Of a stretch of DNA of 64,000 nucleotides, positions 1 through 11,516 are shown piece after piece. The stretch is from contig SCHM01000004.1 in the NCBI GenBank assembly GCA_004123355.1, forward strand, positions 4,549,974 through 4,613,973. The letters are read 5' to 3'. The position numbers were made by a program, and so were the translations under genes. The stretch is from Amphirosellinia nigrospora. Taxonomy: Eukaryota > Ascomycota > Sordariomycetes > Xylariales > Xylariaceae. The first letter of the stretch is position 1; each line of letters opens with the position of its first letter. Under the pieces are notes generated by a model. The model saw only the letters and a program-made list of their open reading frames with translations. It had not been told where the DNA came from and did not search any database.

Positions 1-80
1 TGACGTAGGCTTAGGAAGTCCTAATTCAAGAGTAGGTCGACTATAAAGTATCTGACGTAGGGGTGCTAGATCCTTGGATT

Positions 81-1487
81 TCAATCCGCGTCTTGCTCCC
101 TTGTATTTGCTCGAGGAGGCAATCCGACTTCATTATCGCCCGGACGGGTAGAGTCTGGTACCGACGGGAGTGGCCCTGCTCGATAGAAAGACTCTCTGAA
201 TGTCTCGGTCATCCTCGAAGCCGATTGCGAGGTTGAGGCCTCTGGCTTCTTTGGCGAGTGCATGTTATATGGTCGCTCGGGCTTCTTGCCTTTGTCCCTG
301 GACTTTCTGGGGCTCACTGGCGGCGATGTCAAATCTACTTCCGAGCAACTGCTATCGAAAACCGAGTCACCCTCTTTTCAGTATTGCCTGAGTTGGCATG
401 TTAATAACGTCCGAGGAGCGTGAGTCTTTCTCAATGAGCAGGTGTCGAAACTTACGCTCGGTATTGGCATCTGTGACTGTTTAGAGCTTTAGCATATGCA
501 TTCAACAGAGAAACGGGAGCGACGCACTTCGAATGGCAAACCTGCGGAATATCTCCTCCTCGGAGTCGATGCTATGGCATTCGCCATCAAAATGACTAAA
601 CGCAAGCCCGTCGCGGAACGGTGTGAAGTGAAGATAATAGGACCATCTTGTTTGAGCTTCTTCTTGCATTTAACGAGATTGCAGCGGAGGACGTAGACAC
701 CAAAATAGTCATCAGCCATGAAGATGCATTCTCCCTCCTTTACGTCTCGAAGGTACATGCTCCTCTTAATAGGTAGCCTAAAACCAGGGGTTCTGGTATG
801 GATCTAGGAAGATTAGCAAGCTGGCGACGCGACAACCTCAATAACTCGATTAGACTTACCTGAGGTGTCTTCTTCGCCTTCTTTGAGATAGATGTAATTG
901 CCGACTCCTCGATATCTAAGCTCCTTTTATTAGTTGGCGTAGCGGCCGAATTGAATGCGGGGGTTCGTTTTCAATATCTATACTTGGCTCTTCAAACTCG
1001 AAGACAGTGGTATCTGGTGCCAATGTGACGGAGCGAGCACGATTACCGGTAGAGCTAGTAGTCATAGATAAGTCTACTGCTTTGGTAGCCGTTGGTTTGG
1101 AGATGTGGTCAGTTGCGCTTTGGGTCTCCGTCGAAACTGGTTGCGGGGTTGATGTAGGTTCAAGGAGATGGGCGGGTAAACCTGCTGCGTCTTGAAATTC
1201 TGGCTGAAGGCTATTAAGAGTTGGTCTAACGTCTTGGGTATTTCGGTTCGAAGGGTCTGAAGTGTAGCCTTCCATCCTTTATCCAAGTTGTGGAGAAGTA
1301 GTTGGCGTAATAGGCGCCTGGTTTCATAGTCATCGGGGCGATCTGACAGCATCAACTCGTTTCTGAAGTGTATAAAATCCTGAAGTCTTCTTGCAACGAT
1401 TGTACTTATGTCAGTTATTATGACAGCTCCTACCCCTTCGATGCATCCAACGTCATTCGTCATTGTAGTCGACCACTCTTGTCGCAT
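81..1487 (-). pseudogene. Decayed coding remnants, function unknown
   Basis: Several short minus-strand frames (81-332, 489-758, 916-1275, 1074-1487) have protein-like composition: a Ser/Pro/Lys-rich piece at 81-332 and a stretch at 489-758 with a CNLVKCKKKL motif. In the 489-758 region, reading across one frame change near 640 gives a more natural continuation (FRDGLAFSHFDGECH), typical of a frame broken by an indel. The 1074-1487 frame is rich in charged residues and Leu. I do not recognise the family and see no complete exon structure. It may be one decayed gene or two. Confidence 0.3.
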
Positions 1488-2258
1488 ATGGGAGTGACTT
1501 TCCTAGTGAGTTCGCGTGTGGGATTGCGTTGCTGGTGTGTATACAGTATAGAATGAATTGGACTGTGCCATTGTGGTATGTGTGCGACAATAAGACTTAT
1601 ATTTATACACGAAAAGAGTACTGGTCAAGTGAGGTAACAAGCCAATTTGGAGCTGCAGGAGAGCTCTCTATGACAACCCCCCGTCAGGGCGAATGGTACA
1701 TTCTTGAGTAAATACGCCTAACTTGGGTATTGTAGCAGGCTTAAGGCTCAGTTGTGGTTGAATGTAATTCGAACCATGCCGCCGGGTGGCCTTATAGCAG
1801 GTCGTTGTTGGTTCCAGCAGTGCTGCGCCGCATTGCATATGTTTCGAAATGGATGATTGAAGGTAGGCTGACATCTAGGCTGGTAGGTTCATGAGCCCGG
1901 CGCTTAAAGTTCATAAAGCGACATGGGAAATAGGACTTTCATAAAATTTCTCTTGGCTAAGGAAGTCTCATAAAAGCCGAAGTACCTATAATTAGGTGTG
2001 GGATGTTACTTCGCATATCGAATATCGCGTATGCTCAAGAGTTGCGATTGTTGCTGATGCCAACCTTGCAGGTACGTAGTTTATTACAATTGGAAGCCAT
2101 AAATTAATTAAAAGATAAGATATATAAAAAGCATTGTTAGAGGAACGGATTACCTAACGGATTGTTGCGTAATCTCAGGAAAACATTCCTCTCTCAACAA
2201 TTGATTTCGCAACTTTTTCGGTAGATCACTCATGCTTCTAAGCAAGGTGTTCAATCTA
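1488..2258. other. Intergenic, nothing recognisable
   Basis: Only short ORFs without family signatures on either strand. No RNA gene, repeat or clear promoter element was seen. Confidence 0.5.
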
Positions 2259-3470
2259 TCACTCGAAGGTTGTCTGCTGAAGATTATTGCTTAACGTCAC
2301 GAACTCGATGACAACGATACAATCCAGCTTGATATGTTGATAATGCCTGGGCTTTGAGAAAACCTTTGTTATGCATGACGGCTTGTTGGAAATAGTCGCC
2401 AGAAATTTTGACACCAAGGGGTAGATGTCGAATTTAGAAAAGGTTTGTTCATTGGGAAGCAAAAGTATCTCAAGGCAAGTAAGTAGGTCGTCTTGGTCTT
2501 TTATGAACTCTGAGGCTTGATGTTCTAAGCAAAGACTTCGGAATACCATTTAATCAAATGAATACTTCTGTTTAGATTGCGAATTTACTGGACCGGCTAG
2601 CGATTCTATATGACCTATTTTACAACTTGTAGCGCCTACAACAAGCCATGCTGAGCCCCTTTCTCCCATTGCTTCATCAGTGGGGAGAAACTCTTTCAAT
2701 TTCCACTATGCAATATCCGCCAACACTGATCTCCAGAAGCTTGCCCCCTCGTCTAAGAAAGCATCTTGGATATCTAACTGCTCTGGAAGTGCAGCGAACC
2801 CACGCTAGTCTTTCAGGTCTGCTACTAGCTTACGTGGATGCTGCCACTAGTTTGTTCCCAAGCAAGAAACTTCTGTAACTTTATCGACTAGAATACTCTT
2901 AACTTTGAGATAAGAGATGCGATTGGACTCTGCGTAGAAGGCACGACCTTTTGATGCATTATACAAGTGAGAGAACATTGAACTTCCTGACCAGTCCGGA
3001 ACTCAAGATGGTAAGTTGTACTGTTCGTGACGGCACAGAGCATCGTAAGAAAGTGACAACATGCTCCTCTCATTCTTCAAGATATAAACTGCAACGTGTG
3101 TATGGACCCTGGAAATGCTGAGTGCATAGTCGACTTTGATACTATTTGGGTCGTCTAGCAAACCGAGGAGACCGTAGACCAAGTCTCGTGGATTCAAAGC
3201 TTTTCGTTTCCTGACGCCGGACCATAAGAGATTACGTATTCCTCTAAAGAGTCCTTCATGAGTCTAGCAACAATAGCGACTAAGCAGATAACCTTGATTG
3301 CGGTGGCTCATGTTGTGTTGAAATGAAGAAGGCGAAGAGGACATAAAGACTATTATTTCGCGGGAACGAGAAAGAAGTTAAGCGTTGCCACCATACTGCT
3401 AACGTTTTCACGGGAGGGTCCGACTCATCGAAGACACTGAGCATGCATGATTCTTTCATCACATATATTT
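2259..3470 (-). pseudogene. HET-domain (heterokaryon incompatibility) relic
   Basis: HET proteins are fungal NLR-like or stand-alone proteins that trigger cell death when unlike individuals fuse. The frame at 3003-3197 carries the hallmark NPRDLVYGLLGLLDDP (family consensus DPRDKVYALLGL). Continuing downstream in another frame gives LPSWVPDWS, the conserved motif that closes the HET domain. Upstream (3200-3460) fragments resemble the middle of the domain but switch frame several times and contain stops. The 2259-2549 frame may be the C-terminal region. The N-terminal HET motif block is not visible. Call: degenerate copy; a frame-corrected truncated gene is the alternative. Confidence 0.6.
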
Positions 3471-3571
3471 GGCTAATAGCTTGTGCAAATAAATAATTAT
3501 CTATCTGGCATTGAGCTTTTGCTTGCGCCTATAAGATCAAACTCGTCGTCTAGCACATACTGGACCATTCA

Positions 3572-6062
3572 TCAGGGATCAACCACCACACTATCACCAA
3601 CTGAAATAGTGGGATATTGCGCCTCCCTGTTAGGAGCTACTGCAGGTATGTGACACATGTGTACTCCAAAAAACACCTTGCCATTGAAACGTCGCGTCTT
3701 CGCCAGAGTTATGAAGGGCTCTGCGCTTTTAACGGCTGTTTCTGATTGCAATATGGCACAATGTCGGCAAGCACCTAATGTCTTGAAGTCATGTGTACCT
3801 ATTCTTACTCTGTCCCAATAGTCCTCCGAATACGCAGCATTCTCGAGGTTAGAAGGCGATGCTGACGACATTCCAATCACGATATTGGCACGAAATGCTT
3901 CCGCACATATTGCACTTCCTCCATTTTTTTTATATTCTGATTTAGGATGGCGAGACTGGATAGGTTCATCGCAAGGATAGGGCTCTCGTTGGATAAAAGT
4001 ATTCGTTGCCGCTCTGACTCCGAATCCGAGTCTGGGGGTGTATGGATGCCATCGAGTTGAATTTGATTATCATTTCGTAAGATAGACTGAGTCTGATGAA
4101 TCTGAAGGTGGGCTTTCGCATGGCGCATACTCTTCCCGACCCACCTGGGGGAAATCGAGCCAGTGTGCATGGTATACCTATAATTTGGAGAAGAAATTCG
4201 AGATATCCGTTGACTTGTATATCATCATCGATATCCCTTCGCCACAAACGCGTGACTCCGTCGTTTTGGACGCGTCTGTTGGCTGAAATAATTTGGGTTT
4301 ACAGACAAGGGGTATTGGTTAGGGTGGTATTCGGGAGTGGCCCATTGTACGCGACTGTAAGTTGGCCAATGGAGAAATCGATTGAGGGCCGAATGAGGGC
4401 CATGCGAGGGTACCGCTTCTGATTAAGGCGTGTCCAGTTCCGTGATGCACTAGACACCACTCCTATCCCAAGCTAATCCTTCTGGTCGCACTTCCCAGGG
4501 GTATCAGCAGGAATTCGGAAACCGCCACAGCTTTTAATTGGGTATATCGTGATTGCGTTCACAAAAAGATCCGGCGTATCATCGACAGTCGATTCTATGC
4601 AAGGCATCGGCGGAGGATCACAATCCTCTCGGTAGAATTCTCTAATGAAAGTGGTAAATCTGACCACGTCTGAGAGAGTGCTCATTGCCCCAAGACTGAT
4701 CCGAATAACCCCGGTCGGCTTGCCGTTAATTACATCGTTCTCATTTCCGCACCGAAAACCGGCAGAAAAGTTTTGTCTCATTTCCCAAGGCTCGAGTCCC
4801 AGAGCAGCAGCAATACCCCTGGGTTGCAAAGACCCCCAGTACGTACGTGGAACATTTTAAGAACTGCCAGCTTTTCAAATTCGGCCAGGCTGACCCAAGC
4901 ACCTAAGCGACTTTGCAGATTAAAAGCTACTACAGGGCCATTCCCAAAATCGGGTTTGCATCGTCTGCGGACATGGAATACATTACGCAGACAGGCTCGC
5001 CGTTACCGTGTCGAAGCTTTTCCAAGCCTCTATATAGCCTCTTAGCCAGAAAGGAGGTATGTGAAGCAACATCCGTCATCGGCCCATACAACTTATGGTG
5101 TACTTCGAGCGCTGAGCCTAGCGCAATGATACTGTGAGTAGGCAGAGTGCCGTCTTCAAGGGCTTCATGTAAGCTTTCAGTTTTGAGAGCATGCACTGCT
5201 CTTTCGAGCATATCACCATGTCGACCGTGCCGCCACCAAAATAGCGACGCTGCTTAAGCATGGATGCAGTCTCACGCTTGACGATGAGCCCGCCCAAGTC
5301 TGGAAACAAATATCTTGTAGAAGCTAAGCACGGCGAAATCCGGTGCGGCTGCAGCATTACTGAGGTCCAGTGGCGACGTGGCTGCATATGCGGCAGCGTC
5401 GAGCAGTGTATATACACGGCGCCCGGTCAATGAACCAGCTTCGCATAGTTGTTGACACCATGTAAGGGGGTATCTTCGCCCATCCATATTAGACTGAGCT
5501 GGATATGCAAATAACGTTGCTCGAGAATGAGGGGTGATGTCCATTTCGAAACGACCTTCAATCCATTTGCCAACGTCTTCGGTGTTTAGACAACGGCTAT
5601 TCCTAGCCTCTTGCCGAACACCAACAAGGCTAGTATGACTTGCTTGATGATAATAATAATCGAACCCTTCGGGGTAACCCCGAAATGCGTCGCTAACTAA
5701 TTTGATACCAGCTGTGGCGTTGGCCACAAAAACGAGATCGAATTCGGCGGGATCAGCTTTGAAGAATCGCAAGACCCTATGTCGAATATTTTCAATCCGA
5801 GACACGGTGCACCGAGAGGAACCAGAAGCCGAGTGAGGGTTTCCAAACACATTGCCCATCATCTCCTCAGCAAATCTGTCCATTAAGGACTTTGAGTAGA
5901 GGGTTGTCCCAGCATGGTCGAGGTAGATACCATCTAGTTTCAAAGGTTAACCCAATGCGTACTTGGCATTCATTTGACCTATTTACCGTGAAGCATAGGG
6001 AATTCCTCTTTCCGAATGGCCTCGATACGGTCGTTGTATGCTACGGCCCTTTCCTCCTTCAT
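3572..6062 (-). pseudogene. hxB: Molybdenum cofactor sulfurase (MOCOS/hxB), frame-disrupted
   Basis: This enzyme adds the terminal sulfur to Mo-cofactor of xanthine dehydrogenase and aldehyde oxidase. Start ATG is at 6062; exon 1 is 5987-6062; a 53-nt GT..AG intron (5934-5986) restores the frame into YLDHAGTTLY. The aminotransferase class V domain follows (NPHSASGSS, ANATAGIKLV, and SFYKIF with the PLP lysine), then PWEMRQNFSAGFRCGN, the MOSC N-terminal barrel (ITIYPIKSCGGFRIP) and the MOSC domain (RYPRMALIRPSIDF, RILLSNESPIL, LGACRHC, SAEPFITLAKTRRF). All family blocks are present in order to the stop at 3572, but the frame changes about ten times (near 5307, 5215, 4950, 4818, 4499, 4461, 4424, 4185, 4132, 3928), mostly one missing base in a homopolymer. 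I saw no substitution-type nonsense codon. It is either a very young pseudogene or a gene with sequence errors. Confidence 0.9.
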
Positions 6063-6455
6063 CTCGGCGGCGGTAGTGTCAGAACGTTAGACATTAAGCA
6101 GACGTTCTAAGCGTGAACGGTCCTCCCGGGATAAATGTGACGACAAGTTGTGATATGCCGGTGATGCCGAACAGCATGGTGCAACCAGAGAGCTCTGTGA
6201 GGGTGTAATACATCAATTGGTGGACTCAGAATGTATGTGGCGATTGTTATATGCTTAGAAGAGATGTGTCGGTCATCCAAACTCCAAGCGGCCAGCGACG
6301 GGATTCGGCGGAAACAAGGTTGTGGCTGTTGAGGTGAATCGAGGGTCGCCGCCCCAAGCACGACCGTATTTCCCCTTCCCACAACCTAACCATTTACAGA
6401 ACATTGAATGAGAGTGGTTTGTGCATTGCTTTACACTAGACTAGAAGCAGAGAAG

Positions 6456-6585
6456 ACGCGCTCCAGCCCTTATAACCCCCGGGAACGCGCTGGAAGCAGG
6501 TTTGTCTAGGTAGGGACAGTAGTAGAGTGGGGCAGTGGCCCCACTTTGCGGAACCACTTAACGCGCTCTCATCGCGTCGTCGCGT
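6456..6585 (+). promoter_or_regulatory. Cluster of five ACGCG (MCB-like) boxes upstream of cdc6
   Basis: ACGCG cores lie at 6456-6460, 6485-6489 and 6561-6565, with reverse-oriented CGCGT at 6573-6577 and 6581-6585. Three share the extended form ACGCGCT. The MCB box ACGCGT is the target of MBF/DSC1 (Mbp1-Swi6 type) and drives G1/S transcription of cdc18/CDC6 in yeasts. The cluster is 195-324 bp upstream of the cdc6 start at 6780. The region 6063-6779 is the shared divergent promoter with the MOCOS gene. Regulation by MBF is inferred from motif and target identity. Confidence 0.55.
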
Positions 6586-6779
6586 AGTCCACGCTAAATT
6601 GATTTAATTGTGCATATCTAAAACGGGATGAAGTAACTGCTCTTCTGGCCACTTCAACCTTGGTCGCACTTGAACATAGAACATTACCATAATCTGATTC
6701 TGCTGTTGCAACCGCCCTTCGTTCCTCACCTCCAAACCCAAGTTTATTAGCAGAGAAAGAGCACAGGAAGGAAGAAAAC

Positions 6780-8746
6780 ATGCCAGCAAGTGTGCTAGGA
6801 AAGCGAGCCCAGTGCGCGGCAGATGTTGGTATGTGCAATGGTGCCCGTGTCCTCGGTGTGAAGCTGCGACTGACATCCTGACCAGAACTCGCCGACTCGC
6901 CAGCCAAACGAACAAGACGCCAAACCCGCAGCTCCCTTCTCAACGATGAGAATACAGATCCTACGGCGATCATAATCCGGGACGACACCGATAGCAGCGA
7001 CACGCCTTCCCCTTTAGATGAGATCACTGAGGAATCCCTTCCCAACACTCCCTCAGGACGTCTGAGTCGGACGAACGACGGCAAGCAAGGTATGTATCTT
7101 CATAACTTCCGAGGAAGACTGTCTCTCATAAACAATTGTCCTAGGTTTCAAGCCTGTTACCCCGAGTACGCCGCGTTTCCGGGACGCACTTACTAGAGTT
7201 CCCGTCACGCCACGCCACCCACCGGGTGCTGTCTACGGGTAGAATCTCCAAAGGCAGACACCACAAACACCATTTACACCCACCGCTATACAAACTGTGT
7301 ATCACCAATGCGAGGCAATTGTTTTCTCGAAGCGCCGACCCGGGCCAATTGATTGGACGAGATGACGAACGGCAACACCTCGCCCACTTCTTACAACGAT
7401 GCAAAACTTCCACCCCCAGCGGTTGCATTTATGTCAGCGGCCCGCCTGGTACCGGCAAAAGTGCCATGGTCAATGAAGTTACGCAGGATCTAGTCAATTC
7501 AACATCTATCAAGAAGGCCTATGTCAACTGTATGAGCATTAAATCGTCAAAAGATCTTTATGAGACCCTGCTGGAGCAAATATCAAAATCCTCTGAAATT
7601 CCCGAGGGTGATGCCGCCGTAGCTGTTGAGAGGCTACTGATGCCACGAAAGAAGTCGACGAGCGTGTATCTGGTCGTGTTGGATGAAATTGACCATATTC
7701 TCACACTTGATATGGAAAGCTTGTACAAAATATTCGAGTGGTCTTTGCAGAAGACATCACGCCTCCTGCTTGTTGGCATCGCAAATGCTTTGGACCTTAC
7801 GGACCGCTTCCTACCACGGCTTAAATCTCGGAACCTTAAACCCGAGCTCCTTCCCTTTTTGCCATACTCAGCAGCACAGATCAAAACGATTATTACAGGT
7901 CGCTTGAAGAGTCTTGTGCCTGAGGGAAGCAACCTACCCTTCTTTCATCCTGCTGCGATTGAATTGTGCTCCCGTAAAGTGTCTAGCCAGACTGGAGATT
8001 TGCGGAAAGCGTTCGAAATCTGCCGACGTGCCATTGACTTGGTCGAGATGGAGACTAGGCAGAAGCACGAGGCGGAGGTGAAAGAGAAGATACTCCTTTC
8101 CACACCATCCCGACGACCCTTAGGAGAGAAGGCAAACCTCTCTTCGCCATCAAAAGACGCGCCTGAGAAGGATCTACCATCGATGCTGGCAAGCTCACTG
8201 AAGACATTAACGGTCGAGAACGCACCACGCGTTAGTATTGCACATCTTAGTAAGGTCACGGCGGCGGCATTTAGCAACGGGACGAGCCAGCGACTCAAAA
8301 CTCTCAACCTCCAACAAAAAGCAGCCCTCTGTTCGTTGATGGCTCTCGAAAAGCGGAACAGGACAACACGGATTTTATTCGTCTCTCAATCGCCCGCCAA
8401 GTCACAGACAGCCGCACCAACAATTAAGTTGTTGTACGAGACATACAATTTGCTATGCACGCGTGACTCGGTGCTTCACCCTCTCTCAGGTTCCGAATTC
8501 CGAGAGGTTGTTGGCAGTCTCGAGACACTCTCATTAGTTTCTGAGGTGGATGGGAAGACTGGCTCTTTGGCCATGCTACAGACACCAAGTAAAAGAGCAA
8601 AGCGTGCTAGTTTTGCTGCAGGTGTTGGATTGGCTGACGAAAGAAAGGTGGCAAGTTGTATAGGGGAAAAAGAGCTTGAGCAGGGTATTGAGGGACTTGG
8701 TGCAGACATTTTAAAGAGCATTCTGAGCGGCGAGGCATTGGATTAG
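6780..8746 (+). CDS. cdc6: Cdc6/Cdc18 replication licensing AAA+ ATPase
   Basis: Loads MCM helicase with ORC and Cdt1 at origins. Exons are 6780-6828, 6886-7089 and 7145-8746 (introns of 57 and 55 nt, GT..AG). The N-terminal tail has KRTRR basic residues and TP/SP sites (KPVTPSTPRFRDAL, VPVTPRH), as expected for CDK control. The AAA+ core has Walker A GPPGTGKS, Walker B VLDEIDHI, sensor-1 GIANALDL, then LKPELLPFLPY and QTGDLRKAFEICRRA, and a winged-helix C-terminus (KLLYETYNLLC...). From the core to the stop at 8746 the frame is clean. Between 7210 and 7310 the frame changes three times: a CCAC duplication-like +1 near 7220, a missing A near 7252, and an extra base near 7308. A 506-codon frame starting at GTG 7226 covers core and C-terminus only. 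For an essential gene, local sequence errors are the likeliest cause. Confidence 0.88.
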
Positions 8747-11516
8747 GCGCAAGATTTTGTTCGCCTTGCATTTATAGGCGTTACTGCATTGCCTGGCGTT
8801 GTTGGCACTTCATCTTGTAGTTGTGGTTATAGCGTTATTGACTTTGAGCATTGAAGCTGCTAGGGGGATGATACTACGATAATTCGGGCTGCTCGTAGAG
8901 GGCAAGGGTTAGAGTCAACCTTGTACACTACACATTACAACTGTACATAATGAGAGATACCGTCATAGGACGGAAGTAATACTAGTCTCGCGTGGTTTAT
9001 ATCCATACCTGGAGGACACCTCGGCGTAATACCTAGTTAGGTATTGGGTTATCAATCTAATCTACCGCCGCTGCAACGTTGCCTATCTTGATAATCTCTT
9101 GACCGTTTGTTGTGCCTAACCCGACGAGGAGATAGATGCAGTAGTTAAGAGGACTAGTGCATTTGGTTCCACTCGAATTCCCTGCAACTATATTGGTAGT
9201 CAACTTCAGCAATAAAGTCCAAACTTTATTTATTTACTTTACTTTCTTTGTGATGACACAGTTTACCCAATTTAATCAATTATTCCAACCGTAGACGAAA
9301 AGTGAAGCATGCTACGTGTACTCCCTCAGAAAGCAAGAATCATGATGCTCTTTGCTAAGTTTACGGCAGGCGAGGAGGGTCTCTGATGTAACTGATAGCG
9401 CGCATGTGGCTTACACTAGTTGGGGTTTTTGGGTTGGGGAATTGCTGCAAGCTACCTAAGCTTTAAGGACAAGACCGCCGATCTTTCCAATGCCAGGGAA
9501 ATCCCCATCCAGGCCAAGAAAGCTTAGTATGACAAATTGAGGAGGGCACTGATGCCGGCCGCCATCAGACTCCACGTATGTGCAGGCGGATATGCTGTGC
9601 TTACAGTACGTCTTCAAGTTAAAACCACCGTATACACGGGCCATTGAACTCACTGCCGTGTTGATGCGTTGTGTTATAGAAACTCAGATTGTTCTACATC
9701 CATATTTGAAATGGCATGTCATCATGAATAAGAATCACACTTTACACCATACATCTACGCGATACGGTGGTATCCGGGTCGTCCGCGGCAGCAGTCTCGA
9801 CGCGTCTGTCGGAGTAAGGTTGGGGAACCAAACGAGAGTGGACATTGCTTAGTACATATCTGTGGGGTTGGTCCTTTTTGATCTCCAACCCCGGAACTCG
9901 GCAACCGTGATTAAAGGCCTGCAGATGAGATACTATATGAATACTGCTAATATTCTACCACACTATAACTCTATCGCCACCATTATCACCTTGCCACCAC
10001 ATGGCATCTTGGGAGGATAGAAGATGAATGGATGTTGGTCCAACTACTTACATATCTATTTATGGAGGGTGGGGTTTGGTGTGTCTCGGTTGCGGTGTTG
10101 TGTCGTTGAAAGTTTCATGCGGCAACCGTATACGATGACGGCCGAGGTCGATCGTCACTTGTGCTTTTCACCGCTTTCACTTAGTGGTCGGGATCTCAAC
10201 TACTCAGGACCGCAGAAGATAACGTTGGTCTTTTGGCTCTTTGTCCATCGGTCATTGCTCTATCAAGGCCTAATCAGGTTACGGCGTTCAGAGGCACTAT
10301 CCCGGGCTAATTACGGCCGCCGAAAGTTGCCATGGACCACCGCAGCACACCAGACACTTAGGCCAATACCTTATTTATGATAGCTCCGGCTAATTTTTCG
10401 TCAGCCCATAATGTCCAATAGACTGCCTCAAGGTCGCCGATGCCGCACCTTGTACCGCACAACGATTTCAACCCATCATCAGGAACTCATTTGACTTAAC
10501 AGTAGCCGTGCCTTAGCATGGTTCCACCACGCTCTTGCGTAGGGTCGGGTCGTGGTCGGCACACCAAGTAGATAATAATAGGCCGTCCCAGTTGTCTTGC
10601 TGCCCAACCGTTGGAACTGATAAAAAAAGGTGGGCTTGAACAGGCGGCGTTGATTTGTGCAGGACTTGGACTGACTGATTTGATCAACTGGAGATGCCTC
10701 CAGTCTCTTATTTGACCTATTAATTCTATGTAGATGCCGTCTTATTCGCCTCTCCCACAGTTAATATCAACACGGACCACGACAACAATTTGACATCAGC
10801 CGTGGAAGCTCCTTCAAACCGCTAAAATAAGTAGAAATAAATATGAGATGATTTCACAGCACCCGTCTGCGACTCAGACATCCGGAGATGCTTGGATTAT
10901 CGGGAGAAAAGTAGGCGAACTTGCCTGAGCCACAGGATTACGTATTCTACCAACAGGATGACCCCAGTCAGCAATTGCCAGCCGGCCGAATCGTCGCGCC
11001 CAGGGGTCTCCAGCCCGCATAGGCATTACGCTATAAGCGCAGGCGGTCTCTCTAGAACCTATAGTCAGAGTCTAGTCTCCCTCCTGTACTCCATACATCC
11101 TACTATAATAAGCGTGAAATCTCTTGGCACCCGCCCTCCAAGAACGTTAACCAAGACCTCCTCTGCTTGGCATGCAACACCCAAGAGCTGTCAGAAACCG
11201 TCCACTACTAACTTGCTTCACCCTCGCAACGGCGCCCGACCGTGCTGCTGGGACTACGACCGGAGCACCGGGAATTCGCTCGGATATCATTTGTCACCCA
11301 TTCCGACACCCCCGATCATCGTATCGTCGTCGAGCCGGCTAGCCCGTTGCACTCCCTCCTCGTCTCGACGCTATCTGAGCGACCATCGCCGTCCTGGTCG
11401 TCGCGCACGCGCGCTTCCCATTTGCGGAATCCACGTCGAGTCCTCGGCCACCTGCGCCGCCCGTGCCATGCGAGGCACGCACATACTTATTTCGACTCGT
11501 TCAGGGTGCTGATTAA
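8747..11516. other. Long intergenic stretch
   Basis: No gene recognised in about 2.8 kb. Plus-strand frames at 9580-9852, 10024-10380 and 10892-11512 lack family signatures. The last is Ser/Arg/Pro-rich low-complexity translation directly upstream of palF and is more likely leader or promoter sequence. Confidence 0.5.

Noticed and set aside
3572-6062. Programmed frameshifting in the MOCOS gene
   Set aside because: About ten breaks at unrelated sites without slippery heptamers; indels or decay explain them better.
10892-11512. 206-codon plus-strand ORF upstream of palF
   Set aside because: Ser/Arg/Thr-biased composition with no conserved blocks; fits palF leader or promoter sequence better.
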